NCBI GenBank assembly: GCA_965230215.1
Contig: CBDDKN010000002.1
Location: 248,001 to 312,000, forward strand
From: RFSX01 sp965230215
GTDB lineage: Bacteria > Bacteroidota > Bacteroidia > Chitinophagales > Saprospiraceae
DNA length: 64,000 bases
Direction: 5' to 3'
The position numbers and the translations under genes are program-made. The notes below the pieces were generated by a model, which was not told the origin of the DNA, did no database searches, and worked only from the letters and a program-made list of their open reading frames with translations. The number at the start of each line of letters is the position of its first letter. Position 1 is the first letter of the stretch. Of the stretch, positions 9,594 to 18,926 are shown piece by piece.

Positions 9594-9601
9594 CAAATGT
9601 A
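9594..9601 (-). promoter_or_regulatory. Bacteroidota -7 box for asd
   Basis: On the minus strand this reads TACATTTG, an exact match to the Bacteroidota TAnnTTTG consensus. It lies 18 bases before the chosen asd ATG. A weak -33 candidate (ATG instead of TTG) lies 20 bases upstream. Confidence 0.5.
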
Positions 9602-9706
9602 AGGTGACTCAATGAATAATGCATTGCATTGATAAAAATTGTTATACGTAATACGATTACAAATGATCTCTGATTTCATGTAGGCTTACAAATTCTAAAC
9701 ATTGTA

Positions 9707-12283
9707 ATGAATAGGAAATATTTGGTATGTCTTTGTTTGTGCATAAGCACGGGGCTACATGCTCAGCTGAATGAAGAATTTAGTGGGCTATGGCCTGGCA
9801 TCTGGAAAGGTGATACAGCAGACTTTATGATCAGCCATAACCACATCTTATCACTGGATGCCGATACACCCGGACAAAGCTTGATATACACTGAATTAGA
9901 TTTTGTTGATCCTGTTTCATGGCGATTTGATTTGGAACTGGATTTTGCACCATCAAATAACAATTCAATAAAAATAATTCTGGCGGCAAGTAATAGCAAT
10001 TACCTGTCAGGGCAATCTGTTGTGCTTCATATTGGAGAGAATGGTTCTGAGGATGCCATATGCCTGCGTTTTCTTGATGAAGGCGTTGTAGAAAATGAAC
10101 TTAAAGGAAGCCCTGGACTTGTAGCGCAAGCTTTCAAATATAGTTTTGAAATAGATAAAAGCTTTCAGAACCAATGGACAATAAGACTAAGAAACAAATC
10201 ATCAGGAATTATATACTTTGAAATTGACACAATCATAAACAATTCTGAGTTAGTTAACATGGGGTACTTTGGAATTCTAAGCCAATACACACAATCCAAC
10301 AGGAATGGGATTCATTTTGATAATATAAAAATTGATGAATCTATCACAGATCTAGACCCACCCTATTTAAGGTCATTTGAGTTAACCAATGAGCCAAGAG
10401 TAAATATCCGACTTAATGAACCTATCGATACTATGTTATTCGGTAACAAATTCAATATCACATGTGATGATATTGATCTGACAAAAGAAACCACAATCAT
10501 CTCCTGGAACCCCTCTCTTCTCAAGGTCGATTTGCCTAAATCAATATCCTCATGCAGTCCATATACCTTTATTATTTCTGGCATCCAGGATATATACGGT
10601 AACACAATGAGTGATACAACAATTACACATAAGCATTATGCAAACCCCTTTCCCCTCGACATCAGAATTAATGAGATATTAGCTGATCCGCTACCTGGAG
10701 ATAGCGATTTTATTGAATTATTAAACACCAGTTCTAAATTCCTCACCCTTGAAGGATGTTCTATTGAAAACAAGGCTAAGGAGGAATCTGAGCCTCTCAC
10801 ATCTAACTTAACAATACATCCAGGTGAATATCTTGTACTTACAGAGGACAAACTTTCTCTGCTTATGAATCACCCACGCTTACATGAATCAACAGTACAT
10901 GAAGTCAACTTGCCCAGCTTCAACAATGAAAGTGGCAACGTGACTCTAAGCTGTTTGGATAGCTTTGGAGATCAAAGAGAAATTGACAGCTTTGATTATT
11001 CAGATTTAATCCATGACCATAGTCTCAGTGACACTGAGGGCATAAGTCTTGAACGCATACATAGCATAGGATTTACTCAGAATGTTCAAAACTGGCAATC
11101 GTCTGCGTCAATCGAGATGGCCAGTCCAAGTAATCAGAATTCTGTTGCATATGACTCAAAAGACTTTGTTGCAAAGGTAGTTGACTCCACAAGAGTAGAT
11201 ATCCTATTTGCAGATCAGGTTGATTCTATTTTAGTCCAGAAGCCTGAATATTATTCTATTACTGATTATGACATTGAGTCTATTGATTTTAATAAAAACC
11301 AACCCAACAAACTTGTATTAAATCTGGCAACAGTAATTGACCCCTTAAAGACCTTCCATCTTAATATCATTTCTATTCCAAATCAATGTGGAAATCGCTG
11401 GCTCTCGGGATCAGTAGAATTGTTTCGAATTGAAACACCATCAACAGGAGATATCCTAATCAATGAAGTATTATTCGATCCTGAAGCGGATGGCTCAGAT
11501 TTTATTGAAATTATAAACACCAGCCCATATTATCTCAGCTTGGATCGATTACGCATTCAGAATGCTCATAATGCTCAATTCACAGCCCTTCCTGGTGGAC
11601 TGATACTTCGTCCATTTCAAATCCTGGCATTTAGTGAAGATACAACCCAGCTTGTAGCGTATTATAATCCACCGGACAGCGCATTGATACACCCAAGCAA
11701 ATTGCCAGCACTGAACAATGAATCTGGAAATGTTAGTCTGTGGTTGGATGATCCCGGATATGGATTGCTTATCGATAGTGTTAACTATCATAAGGAACAG
11801 CACTTCGCATTGCTAACAGATACAGAAGGCGTAAGCCTAGAGCGGATATCGACTGAAATCACCGACAATAGCAAGGATAATTGGTCATCAGCAGCTCAGA
11901 ATGTTGGCTTTGCCACACCAGGTTATAAAAATTCAAATCGAATAGATAGCTTGAACATATCCAGTGAGGTAGAACTGGAATCTAAAGTTTTTTCGCCTGA
12001 CCATGATGGATACTTTGATCAATTAATCCTAAAATACAGCTTCCATAAACCCGGATTCATTTCAAATATTGATATTTTTGATGATAGAGGTTTTCATGTT
12101 AGACATCTTAGCCAGAATACCCTGCTTTCTACTAGTGGAATAATTTCCTGGGATGGCTTGGATACAGACAGCAATTTGTTGCCGGTAGGTATTTATATAA
12201 TTAGATACCAGTTTTTTCACCCTGACGGAGAGCTTATTTCAGGAAAGAGGCTTTGTGTCCTTGCTCAACAAATGAACGATTGA
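9707..12283 (+). CDS. Secreted lamin-tail-domain (LTD) protein with C-terminal FlgD-like/T9SS-type domain
   Basis: This 858-residue protein has a signal peptide (about 1-19, ending GLHAQ). An N-terminal beta-sandwich region of about 200 residues resembles a concanavalin-like fold. A bacterial Ig-like region follows, then two lamin-tail domains at about 318-440 and 580-745. Each opens with (D)I(R/L)INE(I/V)L(A/F)DP and contains SDFIE(L/I)(L/I)NTS. The last 95 residues (VFSPDHDGYFDQLILKYSF ... GIYIIRYQF) are a FlgD-type Ig domain of the kind that ends many Bacteroidota secreted proteins. LTDs in bacteria often accompany secreted nucleases or adhesins, but no nuclease motif is visible here. The following gene begins right after or overlaps its stop. 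Confidence 0.8.
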   Translation: MNRKYLVCLCLCISTGLHAQLNEEFSGLWPGIWKGDTADFMISHNHILSLDADTPGQSLIYTELDFVDPVSWRFDLELDFAPSNNNSIKIILAASNSNYLSGQSVVLHIGENGSEDAICLRFLDEGVVENELKGSPGLVAQAFKYSFEIDKSFQNQWTIRLRNKSSGIIYFEIDTIINNSELVNMGYFGILSQYTQSNRNGIHFDNIKIDESITDLDPPYLRSFELTNEPRVNIRLNEPIDTMLFGNKFNITCDDIDLTKETTIISWNPSLLKVDLPKSISSCSPYTFIISGIQDIYGNTMSDTTITHKHYANPFPLDIRINEILADPLPGDSDFIELLNTSSKFLTLEGCSIENKAKEESEPLTSNLTIHPGEYLVLTEDKLSLLMNHPRLHESTVHEVNLPSFNNESGNVTLSCLDSFGDQREIDSFDYSDLIHDHSLSDTEGISLERIHSIGFTQNVQNWQSSASIEMASPSNQNSVAYDSKDFVAKVVDSTRVDILFADQVDSILVQKPEYYSITDYDIESIDFNKNQPNKLVLNLATVIDPLKTFHLNIISIPNQCGNRWLSGSVELFRIETPSTGDILINEVLFDPEADGSDFIEIINTSPYYLSLDRLRIQNAHNAQFTALPGGLILRPFQILAFSEDTTQLVAYYNPPDSALIHPSKLPALNNESGNVSLWLDDPGYGLLIDSVNYHKEQHFALLTDTEGVSLERISTEITDNSKDNWSSAAQNVGFATPGYKNSNRIDSLNISSEVELESKVFSPDHDGYFDQLILKYSFHKPGFISNIDIFDDRGFHVRHLSQNTLLSTSGIISWDGLDTDSNLLPVGIYIIRYQFFHPDGELISGKRLCVLAQQMND

Positions 12284-12303
12284 AAAGCATTTTCGAAAAT
12301 AGA

Positions 12304-13191
12304 ATGACTCAAATTGTTTCCGGACTCATCATTTTGACTACCCTGGGGCTTATATTCTTTCCAAATGAAATAGATCTTCTTTGGCCTTTGAGTATCTACA
12401 CTCCCCAGATCATGTTTTTCTTTCTCTTTCTCAGTTTTCTCTTTCTTGTACTCGATCAGAAAGCCTTGATGGTTACCGGACTTCTTGCTACTGCAGCAGT
12501 TGCCTTTCAGCTTAAGAATGCTTCAAACTCTGACTATATATATCCTGACAATAACCCGGATGGCAACCTCGAAATTCTTCATATTAATCTTGACGTTCTG
12601 GAAGATCCATTTAAAGAAGTTATTGGTATTGTCGATCTATATGATCCGGACTTGATCAGTTTTCAGAAATATGATGAACATTTGGATAACAGCATATATA
12701 TGTCGCTGTACAAAGACTATCCGTACACCCATAAAATTCAGGATAACAACGGCAATGGATTAGCCATCTTCTCCAGGAAAAAAATATTCAGAATAGATAA
12801 CTTCTATTACAAGGGATTGCCCAATCTGAAAATAATAACAGAAAGCGAAGATTCCAAGCTAACAATTATCTCGTCTTACATACCATCAGACTATAATAAT
12901 GACCAACTCAATATCAAGGATCATCTTCAGATGATTGCTGATGAAATAAAACTGAGTCGCTATCCAGTTATCACAATGGGTAACTTCAACAGGGTCTACT
13001 GGTCTAACGAATTAAAAGGATTCATGAAAAGTGCTCAGCTGCAAAACAGCAGGCGAAGTGTACGCATTGACAACCTGAATCCAGAAGATCATATTTTCTA
13101 TAGCAAGCGATTGGAATGTACCATGTTTCAGGAATTGAAAACCGAAAACAACGTACATTTAGGCATTCGTGGTTCCTATCAAAGCATCTGA
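12304..13191 (+). CDS. Membrane-anchored endonuclease/exonuclease/phosphatase-fold protein, probably catalytically degenerate
   Basis: Two or three N-terminal membrane segments (about 5-80) are followed by an EEP-fold domain. The fold shows in EILHINLDVL, the DPDLISFQK strand, YPVITMGNFNRVYWS and EDHIFYSKRL, which align to the usual N-terminal strand, QE motif, GDFN motif and DHIFYS motif. Key residues differ: the catalytic Glu after Gln is Lys, the Asp of GDFN is Asn, and the final SDH motif reads NVHLGI. I infer loss of normal phosphodiesterase chemistry. The ATG at 12304 is used; an in-frame TTG at 12280 overlaps the upstream stop, and a further TTG at 12253 is also open. It lies in the same direction as, and close to, the LTD gene and ElaA. 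Confidence 0.7.
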   Translation: MTQIVSGLIILTTLGLIFFPNEIDLLWPLSIYTPQIMFFFLFLSFLFLVLDQKALMVTGLLATAAVAFQLKNASNSDYIYPDNNPDGNLEILHINLDVLEDPFKEVIGIVDLYDPDLISFQKYDEHLDNSIYMSLYKDYPYTHKIQDNNGNGLAIFSRKKIFRIDNFYYKGLPNLKIITESEDSKLTIISSYIPSDYNNDQLNIKDHLQMIADEIKLSRYPVITMGNFNRVYWSNELKGFMKSAQLQNSRRSVRIDNLNPEDHIFYSKRLECTMFQELKTENNVHLGIRGSYQSI

Positions 13192-13192
13192 C

Positions 13193-13684
13193 ATGTCTTA
13201 CTCTGATCTCAAGTTACAATGCAAGTCTTTTGACCAACTTGATATATATGGCCTATATGATCTATTAAGACTTCGTCAGGAGATATTTATCGTAGAGCAA
13301 GACTGCCCTTATCTAGATTGTGATGGAAAAGATTTGGAAAGTCATCATTTACTTGCATATCTCAACGATGAACTTATTGCTTATACACGTCTTCTTCCTA
13401 AAGGCGTATCCTATCCAGAATATTCTTCAATCGGACGTGTTGTCACCAACGCAGAAACCCGTGGGACCGGATTGGGAAAAATAATAATGAAAGCGAGCAT
13501 TCAACAAATGAGAAAACTCTATCCTGAAGATATAATCAAGATTTCTGCTCAGGTATACGCGCTGCCTTTTTATGAAAAACTTGGCTTTATAGCCAAAGGT
13601 GAACAATACCTGGAAGACGATATTCCACATCAGGCCATGACTCTGGATTTCAAAACCACTGATAAGAAGTTATATGAGCTTTGA
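13193..13684 (+). CDS. ElaA-type GNAT N-acetyltransferase
   Basis: This 163-residue GNAT protein of the ElaA subfamily starts at the ATG one base after the upstream stop (a GTG at 13169 would overlap). Family features are the LLRLRQEIFIVEQDCPYLDCDGKD segment (typical of ElaA), the core SIGRVVTNAETRGTGLG with the acetyl-CoA pyrophosphate loop RGTGLG, and the C-terminal ALPFYEKLGF motif with the conserved Tyr. It transfers an acetyl group from acetyl-CoA to an unknown amine. The end overlaps the glycosylase gene by 11 bases. Confidence 0.88.
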   Translation: MSYSDLKLQCKSFDQLDIYGLYDLLRLRQEIFIVEQDCPYLDCDGKDLESHHLLAYLNDELIAYTRLLPKGVSYPEYSSIGRVVTNAETRGTGLGKIIMKASIQQMRKLYPEDIIKISAQVYALPFYEKLGFIAKGEQYLEDDIPHQAMTLDFKTTDKKLYEL

Positions 13685-14291
13685 TTTTATCAAATCAGAA
13701 GACACCCCGCAAATCGCCAGACAATTATTGGGATATCATATAATATCCAGGATCGGAAAAGTAGAAACAGTGGGTAAAATTGTTGAAACTGAAGCATATC
13801 GTGCACCAGAAGACAAAGCAAGTCATGCCTATAACAACAAACGGACAGGACGTACCGAAATCATGTTTGGAAATGCAGGTCTCGCATACGTTTATCTGTG
13901 CTACGGCATCCACAGCATGCTGAATATTGTTACCGGCCCCCAAGACAATGCACATGCAGTGCTAATTAGGGCTCTTGAACCCGTTTCAGGTTTAGATCAT
14001 ATGATCAAAAGAAGGGGTGGCATATATAATGTCAATCTAAGCAATGGACCAGGTAAATTATGCAAAGCTATGGGTATCCTTACTGCGCATAACGGAACTG
14101 ATTTGTTAACAGAGAATCCATACATATTCTTAAGCCCGGGATCAGAGAAAATCAACAATGATGACATCATTTCGGGAGCTCGTGTAGGAATTGCCTATGC
14201 AGAAGAGTGTGCACTATGGCCATGGCGATTTAGGATAAAAAACAATAAATGGACCAGTTTACCACATGAACCACCATACACAGATCAATAA
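13674..14291 (+). CDS. DNA-3-methyladenine glycosylase (AAG/MPG family)
   Basis: This 205-residue protein matches the AAG/MPG family in length. It shows IVETEAYRAPEDKASHAYNNKRTGRTEIMFG, which holds the catalytic Glu (in ETEAY) and the base-flipping/active-site region. AYVYLCYGIHSMLNIVT follows, then LSNGPGKLCKAMGI, the DNA-binding GPGKL motif. It excises alkylated purines in base excision repair. It overlaps the ElaA gene by 11 bases, and the two are likely co-translated. No truncation is seen. Confidence 0.92.
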   Translation: MSFDFIKSEDTPQIARQLLGYHIISRIGKVETVGKIVETEAYRAPEDKASHAYNNKRTGRTEIMFGNAGLAYVYLCYGIHSMLNIVTGPQDNAHAVLIRALEPVSGLDHMIKRRGGIYNVNLSNGPGKLCKAMGILTAHNGTDLLTENPYIFLSPGSEKINNDDIISGARVGIAYAEECALWPWRFRIKNNKWTSLPHEPPYTDQ

Positions 14292-14356
14292 TAATTTGTT
14301 AAAAGTCCAGATAATAAAATGAAATCTATCTCTGGCATGTTAATTTAAGCGTCGAT

Positions 14357-15634
14357 ATGATGATAAGAAACATTGGTCTTTTTGCTATTTGCCTTTTATT
14401 GAACGGAGCATGCCTGCTCAGAGCTCAGGACTTTATTTATGACAACAACGTGTATGTTGACTACATCAAGTCGGTGAAGCTCTCCCACCTAGGTCTTGAG
14501 ACATCATATCCTATTGTAGATTTTGGTTCTGGATATCAGGGTAGGATAATTCTGAGCTTCGACGATCTCGAAGGTGGATATAAAAGATATACTTACAGAG
14601 TCATACACTGTGATATGAATTGGGGTCCTTCAACTCAGATGGAAGAAATAGAATACCTCGAAGGATTCAACTATCAGGACATAGATGACTATGTCTATTC
14701 TACCAATGGGTACTCAGACTATACACATTACAGATTGGTTCTTCCCAATGATGATTTGAAATGGATTGTTTCCGGAAATTATTTACTTGTAATTTATGAT
14801 GAAGATCTCCAGGTTCCGGTGATCACCAGAAGATTTATGGTGGCAGAGAACATTGTAAATATCGCATGGGAAGTAATCAAACCAAGAAATGTGAGGCTTA
14901 TAGATACACACAATGAAATCCGCTTTTCAGTGAGTTATAAGAATGTACGAATCAATCAACCAAGGTTTGAACTGTTTGCCACCGTCATGCAAAATGGCAA
15001 TTGGAATACTGCTAAGATTGGTTTGGAAGGTAATTATGAAAGAGGAGAAGCGCTCTTCTTCGATCAATTTGACCGAATCAGCTTTCCTGCACTGAAGGAA
15101 TTCAGAAATTTTGATATCCGGCCATTAAGCTACACGACTGAATTTGTTAATAGCATCGAACAGGATGAAGTGGAAACAACCGTTCTCCTTGATCTCAATA
15201 AAAAGAGATCAACCAGAAACTTCCTTGATGAAATTGATGCCAATGGATTTTTTATAATAGACAATGAGAGATATCCAGACCCCGAAGTGTCTAGTGAATA
15301 TTGTAATGTTATCTTTTCCCTGGAAGTGCCTACCCTATTTGAGAGAGATCTTTTTATTGTTGGTGGTTTTTCAGATTGGCAGGCACGTGATGATTATAAG
15401 CTTGAGTTTGACCCCGTCAATCAGATATACAGAGGTGAGGCATATTTTAAACAAGGATACTATGATTACCTGTTTGCGCTAAGAAATGATGATGGAAGTC
15501 TGGATTTTACAACTGTTGAAGGCAGCTGGTTTGAAACCGAAAATGACTATCAGATCATTATCTACTATCGGGAATTCGGAAGTTTCTATGACCGGATTAT
15601 TGCCGTTCAAAACTTCAACTCAAACCGCAACTAA
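14357..15634 (+). CDS. Type IX secretion system plug-domain protein (DUF5103 family)
   Basis: This 425-residue secreted beta-rich protein has a signal peptide (about 1-23, ending LLRAQ). Its beginning (DFIYDNNVYVDYIKSVKLS) and the YRVIHCDMNWGPSTQMEEIEYLEGF segment are typical of DUF5103. Homologues act as the plug that blocks the SprA translocon pore of the T9SS on the periplasmic side. A glycogen-binding-like segment (SLEVPTLFERDLFIVGGFSDW) lies near residue 320. It therefore belongs with the many T9SS cargo genes here, although no other translocon core gene is adjacent. The 3' end overlaps the convergent truA by 15 bases. Confidence 0.85.
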   Translation: MMIRNIGLFAICLLLNGACLLRAQDFIYDNNVYVDYIKSVKLSHLGLETSYPIVDFGSGYQGRIILSFDDLEGGYKRYTYRVIHCDMNWGPSTQMEEIEYLEGFNYQDIDDYVYSTNGYSDYTHYRLVLPNDDLKWIVSGNYLLVIYDEDLQVPVITRRFMVAENIVNIAWEVIKPRNVRLIDTHNEIRFSVSYKNVRINQPRFELFATVMQNGNWNTAKIGLEGNYERGEALFFDQFDRISFPALKEFRNFDIRPLSYTTEFVNSIEQDEVETTVLLDLNKKRSTRNFLDEIDANGFFIIDNERYPDPEVSSEYCNVIFSLEVPTLFERDLFIVGGFSDWQARDDYKLEFDPVNQIYRGEAYFKQGYYDYLFALRNDDGSLDFTTVEGSWFETENDYQIIIYYREFGSFYDRIIAVQNFNSNRN

Positions 15635-16375
15635 GATACTTTCCCAATCATATTTAATCTCTTCCAAGAACAGACCATGAGGAGCCAACATCTCAATTTG
15701 CTTCTGCGGATTGTCATTAGAGAAGGAAAGTTCGAATTCCTCCAGAGACAAATTTTCAAGTCCAACGGCTAAGACCCTGAAAGCAATGATACGCATCATA
15801 CTCTTCAAAAATCGATTAGCCTGAATCCTGATATAAAATTGACCCCCACTCAATTCAACCAATTTAGCTTCTTTGATTTTACAGATGGTAGATTCATGTC
15901 GGTCCGGCGATTTGCAGAAATTTCTAAAGTCGTCCTTTACACTGATTATATCCAATGCACTCTGCATTTTCTTAAAATCAGGCACCGAAGAAACATGGTA
16001 ACTTAAACCCCTTTGAAAAACATCATGTTGAAGATTAAAATAGTAATGATAGATTCTAGACCTGGCAGAAAAACGTGCATGCGCTTTGCCCTGAGTCCTT
16101 TGTATATCCTTAACCAGGATATCTTCAGGTAATATTCTATTCAACTTATACTGAAATTCAGAAGGGAGCTTCGATTCTATGTCAATATGAAAGAAAAAAC
16201 TGCGTGCATGTACGCCCTTATCAGTCCTGCCACATGAAATCAGTGAGACATCTGTACCAAGCACAATGCGCATCGAACTCTCAATACGTTCCTGCACAGT
16301 ATTAGAGGTATTATTCTGTCTTTGCCAACCTGAGTAACTGGTCCCATTATATGCTATCTCCAAAAAGTATCGCAT
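15620..16375 (-). CDS. truA: tRNA pseudouridine(38-40) synthase
   Basis: This 251-residue TruA isomerises uridines 38-40 in the tRNA anticodon arm. Visible motifs are the N-terminal RYFLEIAYNGTSYSGWQRQ, the catalytic aspartate in GRTDKGVHA, the DILVKDI strand with HARFSARSRIYHYYF (conserved RxYxY), and FLKSMMRIIAF near the C-terminus. Length is as expected. It is convergent with and overlaps the plug gene by 15 bases, and it lies 8 bases downstream of the ABC permease gene, so it may be co-transcribed with the ABC pair. Confidence 0.94.
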   Translation of the reverse strand: MRYFLEIAYNGTSYSGWQRQNNTSNTVQERIESSMRIVLGTDVSLISCGRTDKGVHARSFFFHIDIESKLPSEFQYKLNRILPEDILVKDIQRTQGKAHARFSARSRIYHYYFNLQHDVFQRGLSYHVSSVPDFKKMQSALDIISVKDDFRNFCKSPDRHESTICKIKEAKLVELSGGQFYIRIQANRFLKSMMRIIAFRVLAVGLENLSLEEFELSFSNDNPQKQIEMLAPHGLFLEEIKYDWESILVAV

Positions 16376-16383
16376 CGGTAAAA

Positions 16384-18921
16384 CTAGGATAACTCCTTTC
16401 TGAGAATCTCAAGTGGAGACTTACTGATAACTTCCCTGCTATTGAATAAACCAATAATCACTGTTAGCGAAACAATAAAAAGAAAGATGGATAGGATTGG
16501 AATCCAATTAAAGACATAGTCCAGTTCAAGTTGATATCGTGCAATCAAATAGCTACCAATAATGGCTAGCACGATGCCTGTCGCAGCTGACAAAGCTCCA
16601 AGGATGAAATACTCAGTAGCCTGTATCTTAAATATTTGACCTGTACCTGCTCCTAAGGTTCTAAGCAATACACTCTCTTTTATACGTTGAAACTTGCTTA
16701 GAAATAAAGAGCTTATCAATACTATCAGACCTGTAAGAATACTGAAGCCTGCCATGAACTTGATAACATATGATATCTTGGTCAAGATATCATTCAAAGT
16801 GGCTAATATCGAACCAAGATCCACCACGGATATGTTTGGAAAAGTCTTGACCACTTCTCTCCTGTATTCCGCCAAGACTGTGTTATTGGGTGCCTTTGTG
16901 ACCAGAACATGAAACTGTGGAGCTTTCTCTAGCACCCCTTCGGGAAACAGAATAAAAAATCTTGTTCTCATGGATCTGAACTCAATCTCCCGAAGACTGC
17001 CGACATAGGTTTTGATCATAGCGCCCTGCACGTTCCACACCAGCTCATCACCCAGACCTACATCCAAAGCCTCAGCAAATCCTTCTTCAAGACTTATAAA
17101 AACAGAATCACTTGGATTTCTCATAGGACGCAACGAGCCCTCTAGTAATTTTTCATCAGATTCAAGAGTATCCCTATAACTTACTCTTGCCTCTCTATTA
17201 ATCGCCCATCGGCTTGCAGTTCTTGTAGTATCAGCCATCCATTCGGCCTTGGTCTTACCTTGCCATCCCGCCAACCTCATCGTAACGATGGGGACCTGTT
17301 GTGTTAATGGCAGATTAAAATCTTCTGTCAGTCTCGCCAATTCTTCTTTCTGATTGGTCTCGATTCCATACAATATTGTATTAGGCTGATCACCCGCATC
17401 CATCGAGTCTACATTACTAATCAGAAGTCCTTGTATCACAAAAAGAATGGTCAATATGGCCGTACCAAGACCAATAGAAATTATAAGTATCCGCGTTTGA
17501 TTATTTGGTCTGTACAAATTTGCCAAGCCCTGCCTAAGTACAAATGGCCACCTGGACGGGAAGATACGCCTTAAAATATACATAACCGATCCAGCCACAA
17601 TACTCAACACAGCAAATCCAGCGAGGATACCTACAGTAAATCCTGTTGAAACAGATCTATCCCCGGTAAGAAAAAGAAGGAAGGACCACAATACAGCTAC
17701 AATCAAAAAGTAAATGAACCACTTTAAGAAATCTCTTTTGCCCTCAACAGTTTCAACAGAAGCTCTTAATGTCCTGAGTGGACTTATGCGTCTTACACCT
17801 AATAGTGGTACAACTGAAAACAAAGCTGTAACCACCGAACCAATGACCACGCCTTCAAGAACAGCTCGTGGAGAAATTTTCAAATCAACTTCGTATGGAA
17901 GAATATCTTTCAGGACTTCAGGTAATACCAGCTGGATCCCACTGCCGATTATCGCGCCAAGAATCACACCGATGAACCCCAAGACTGACACCTGAATAAA
18001 GTAAGTCCAAAAAGCATGGCTGCCTTTCAAGCCAAGGCACCTTAGCACTGCAATAGTAGGTATCTTATTTTTGATATAGATATATACACTACTGGCCACA
18101 CCAAGACAACCCAATATCAATGATACTAAGGCAATCAGGTTTAAAAAACTGTTCAATCCTGAAAAGGCTTCATCAAGATTGCGCTTCTGATCCTGTAAAG
18201 TGGTTACACGAAAACTCTCTGATCTGAATGCCTGTCGTCTTCCGGGTTCATCCTCCCACTTCTCTGTATCAAAATCAGGAGGCAATTTATAGTAATAGCT
18301 GTAATCCACCAGGCTGCCTGGCTGTACCAAATCAGTCTGAGGAAGCATGGCTAAAGGCATGTAAACGGCAGGGGCAAATCCCGATCCAAGACCTATAGAT
18401 CCAAATACCGATTTTAGACGCCCTTCAACTTTAAAAAATTCCTTACCCAATTTAATACTGTCGCCGATTTCCAGCTCATGTTCAAGCATCATTCCATCAT
18501 CAACCAACACCGTCCCTTTGGACTGGTAAACTTCTGAGGCCAACTCTGGCTCAGTATTTATCTCCCCATAAAATGGAAAATCACCTTCAATGGCTTTGAT
18601 CCTCACAAATTGAGAACCATCTGATTTGGGTATGTAAGCCATAGAAAACAACTCCTTCTCAACGGCTGACTCACCTGGTAAGGAATCCACAATAATCTGT
18701 AGACTATCCGTCAAAGCTTTGTTGGCATTTATTCTTAAATCTGCTCCCAACAATGTTTTCGATTGATTATCAATATCCCTGATCAGATTGTAATTGAAGG
18801 AATTGATAGCCACTAGCGCAGATATTCCAAGAATAATTGAAGACATAAATAAGAAAAGCCTTCCACGGTTTTTTCTGCTATCGCGATATGCCAGCCTTAA
18901 GAGGAATTTCAATCTTTCCAT
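16384..18921 (-). CDS. ABC transporter permease, YbbP/FtsX (MacB-like) type with two FtsX units
   Basis: This is an 845-residue inner-membrane protein. An N-terminal helix (about 20-45) precedes a periplasmic MacB_PCD-like domain, a three-helix FtsX unit (about 260-370), two central helices (about 405-450) and a second membrane/periplasm stretch. A final FtsX unit (about 715-835) contains LLRTLGAGTGQIFKIQ, the coupling motif that contacts the ATPase. The first unit has the matching VLRCLGLKGSHAFW. This doubled plan is that of YbbP. The ATG lies 5 bases after the ATPase stop; a TTG at 18930 would overlap that stop (TTGA). It should work with the adjacent ATPase as a mechanotransmitting ABC machine, substrate unknown. 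Confidence 0.88.
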   Translation of the reverse strand: MERLKFLLRLAYRDSRKNRGRLFLFMSSIILGISALVAINSFNYNLIRDIDNQSKTLLGADLRINANKALTDSLQIIVDSLPGESAVEKELFSMAYIPKSDGSQFVRIKAIEGDFPFYGEINTEPELASEVYQSKGTVLVDDGMMLEHELEIGDSIKLGKEFFKVEGRLKSVFGSIGLGSGFAPAVYMPLAMLPQTDLVQPGSLVDYSYYYKLPPDFDTEKWEDEPGRRQAFRSESFRVTTLQDQKRNLDEAFSGLNSFLNLIALVSLILGCLGVASSVYIYIKNKIPTIAVLRCLGLKGSHAFWTYFIQVSVLGFIGVILGAIIGSGIQLVLPEVLKDILPYEVDLKISPRAVLEGVVIGSVVTALFSVVPLLGVRRISPLRTLRASVETVEGKRDFLKWFIYFLIVAVLWSFLLFLTGDRSVSTGFTVGILAGFAVLSIVAGSVMYILRRIFPSRWPFVLRQGLANLYRPNNQTRILIISIGLGTAILTILFVIQGLLISNVDSMDAGDQPNTILYGIETNQKEELARLTEDFNLPLTQQVPIVTMRLAGWQGKTKAEWMADTTRTASRWAINREARVSYRDTLESDEKLLEGSLRPMRNPSDSVFISLEEGFAEALDVGLGDELVWNVQGAMIKTYVGSLREIEFRSMRTRFFILFPEGVLEKAPQFHVLVTKAPNNTVLAEYRREVVKTFPNISVVDLGSILATLNDILTKISYVIKFMAGFSILTGLIVLISSLFLSKFQRIKESVLLRTLGAGTGQIFKIQATEYFILGALSAATGIVLAIIGSYLIARYQLELDYVFNWIPILSIFLFIVSLTVIIGLFNSREVISKSPLEILRKELS

Positions 18922-18926
18922 ATTGA

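Noticed and set aside
9576..9596. Longer asd start adding seven residues
   Set aside because: The codon lies within the predicted -7 box, and asd proteins normally begin MKIAVVGATG.
13668..13676. AAGTTATAT before the glycosylase gene as a fourth operator
   Set aside because: Only the right half-site is present, the left half does not match, there is no TAnnTTTG box at the right distance and it lies inside the ElaA coding region.
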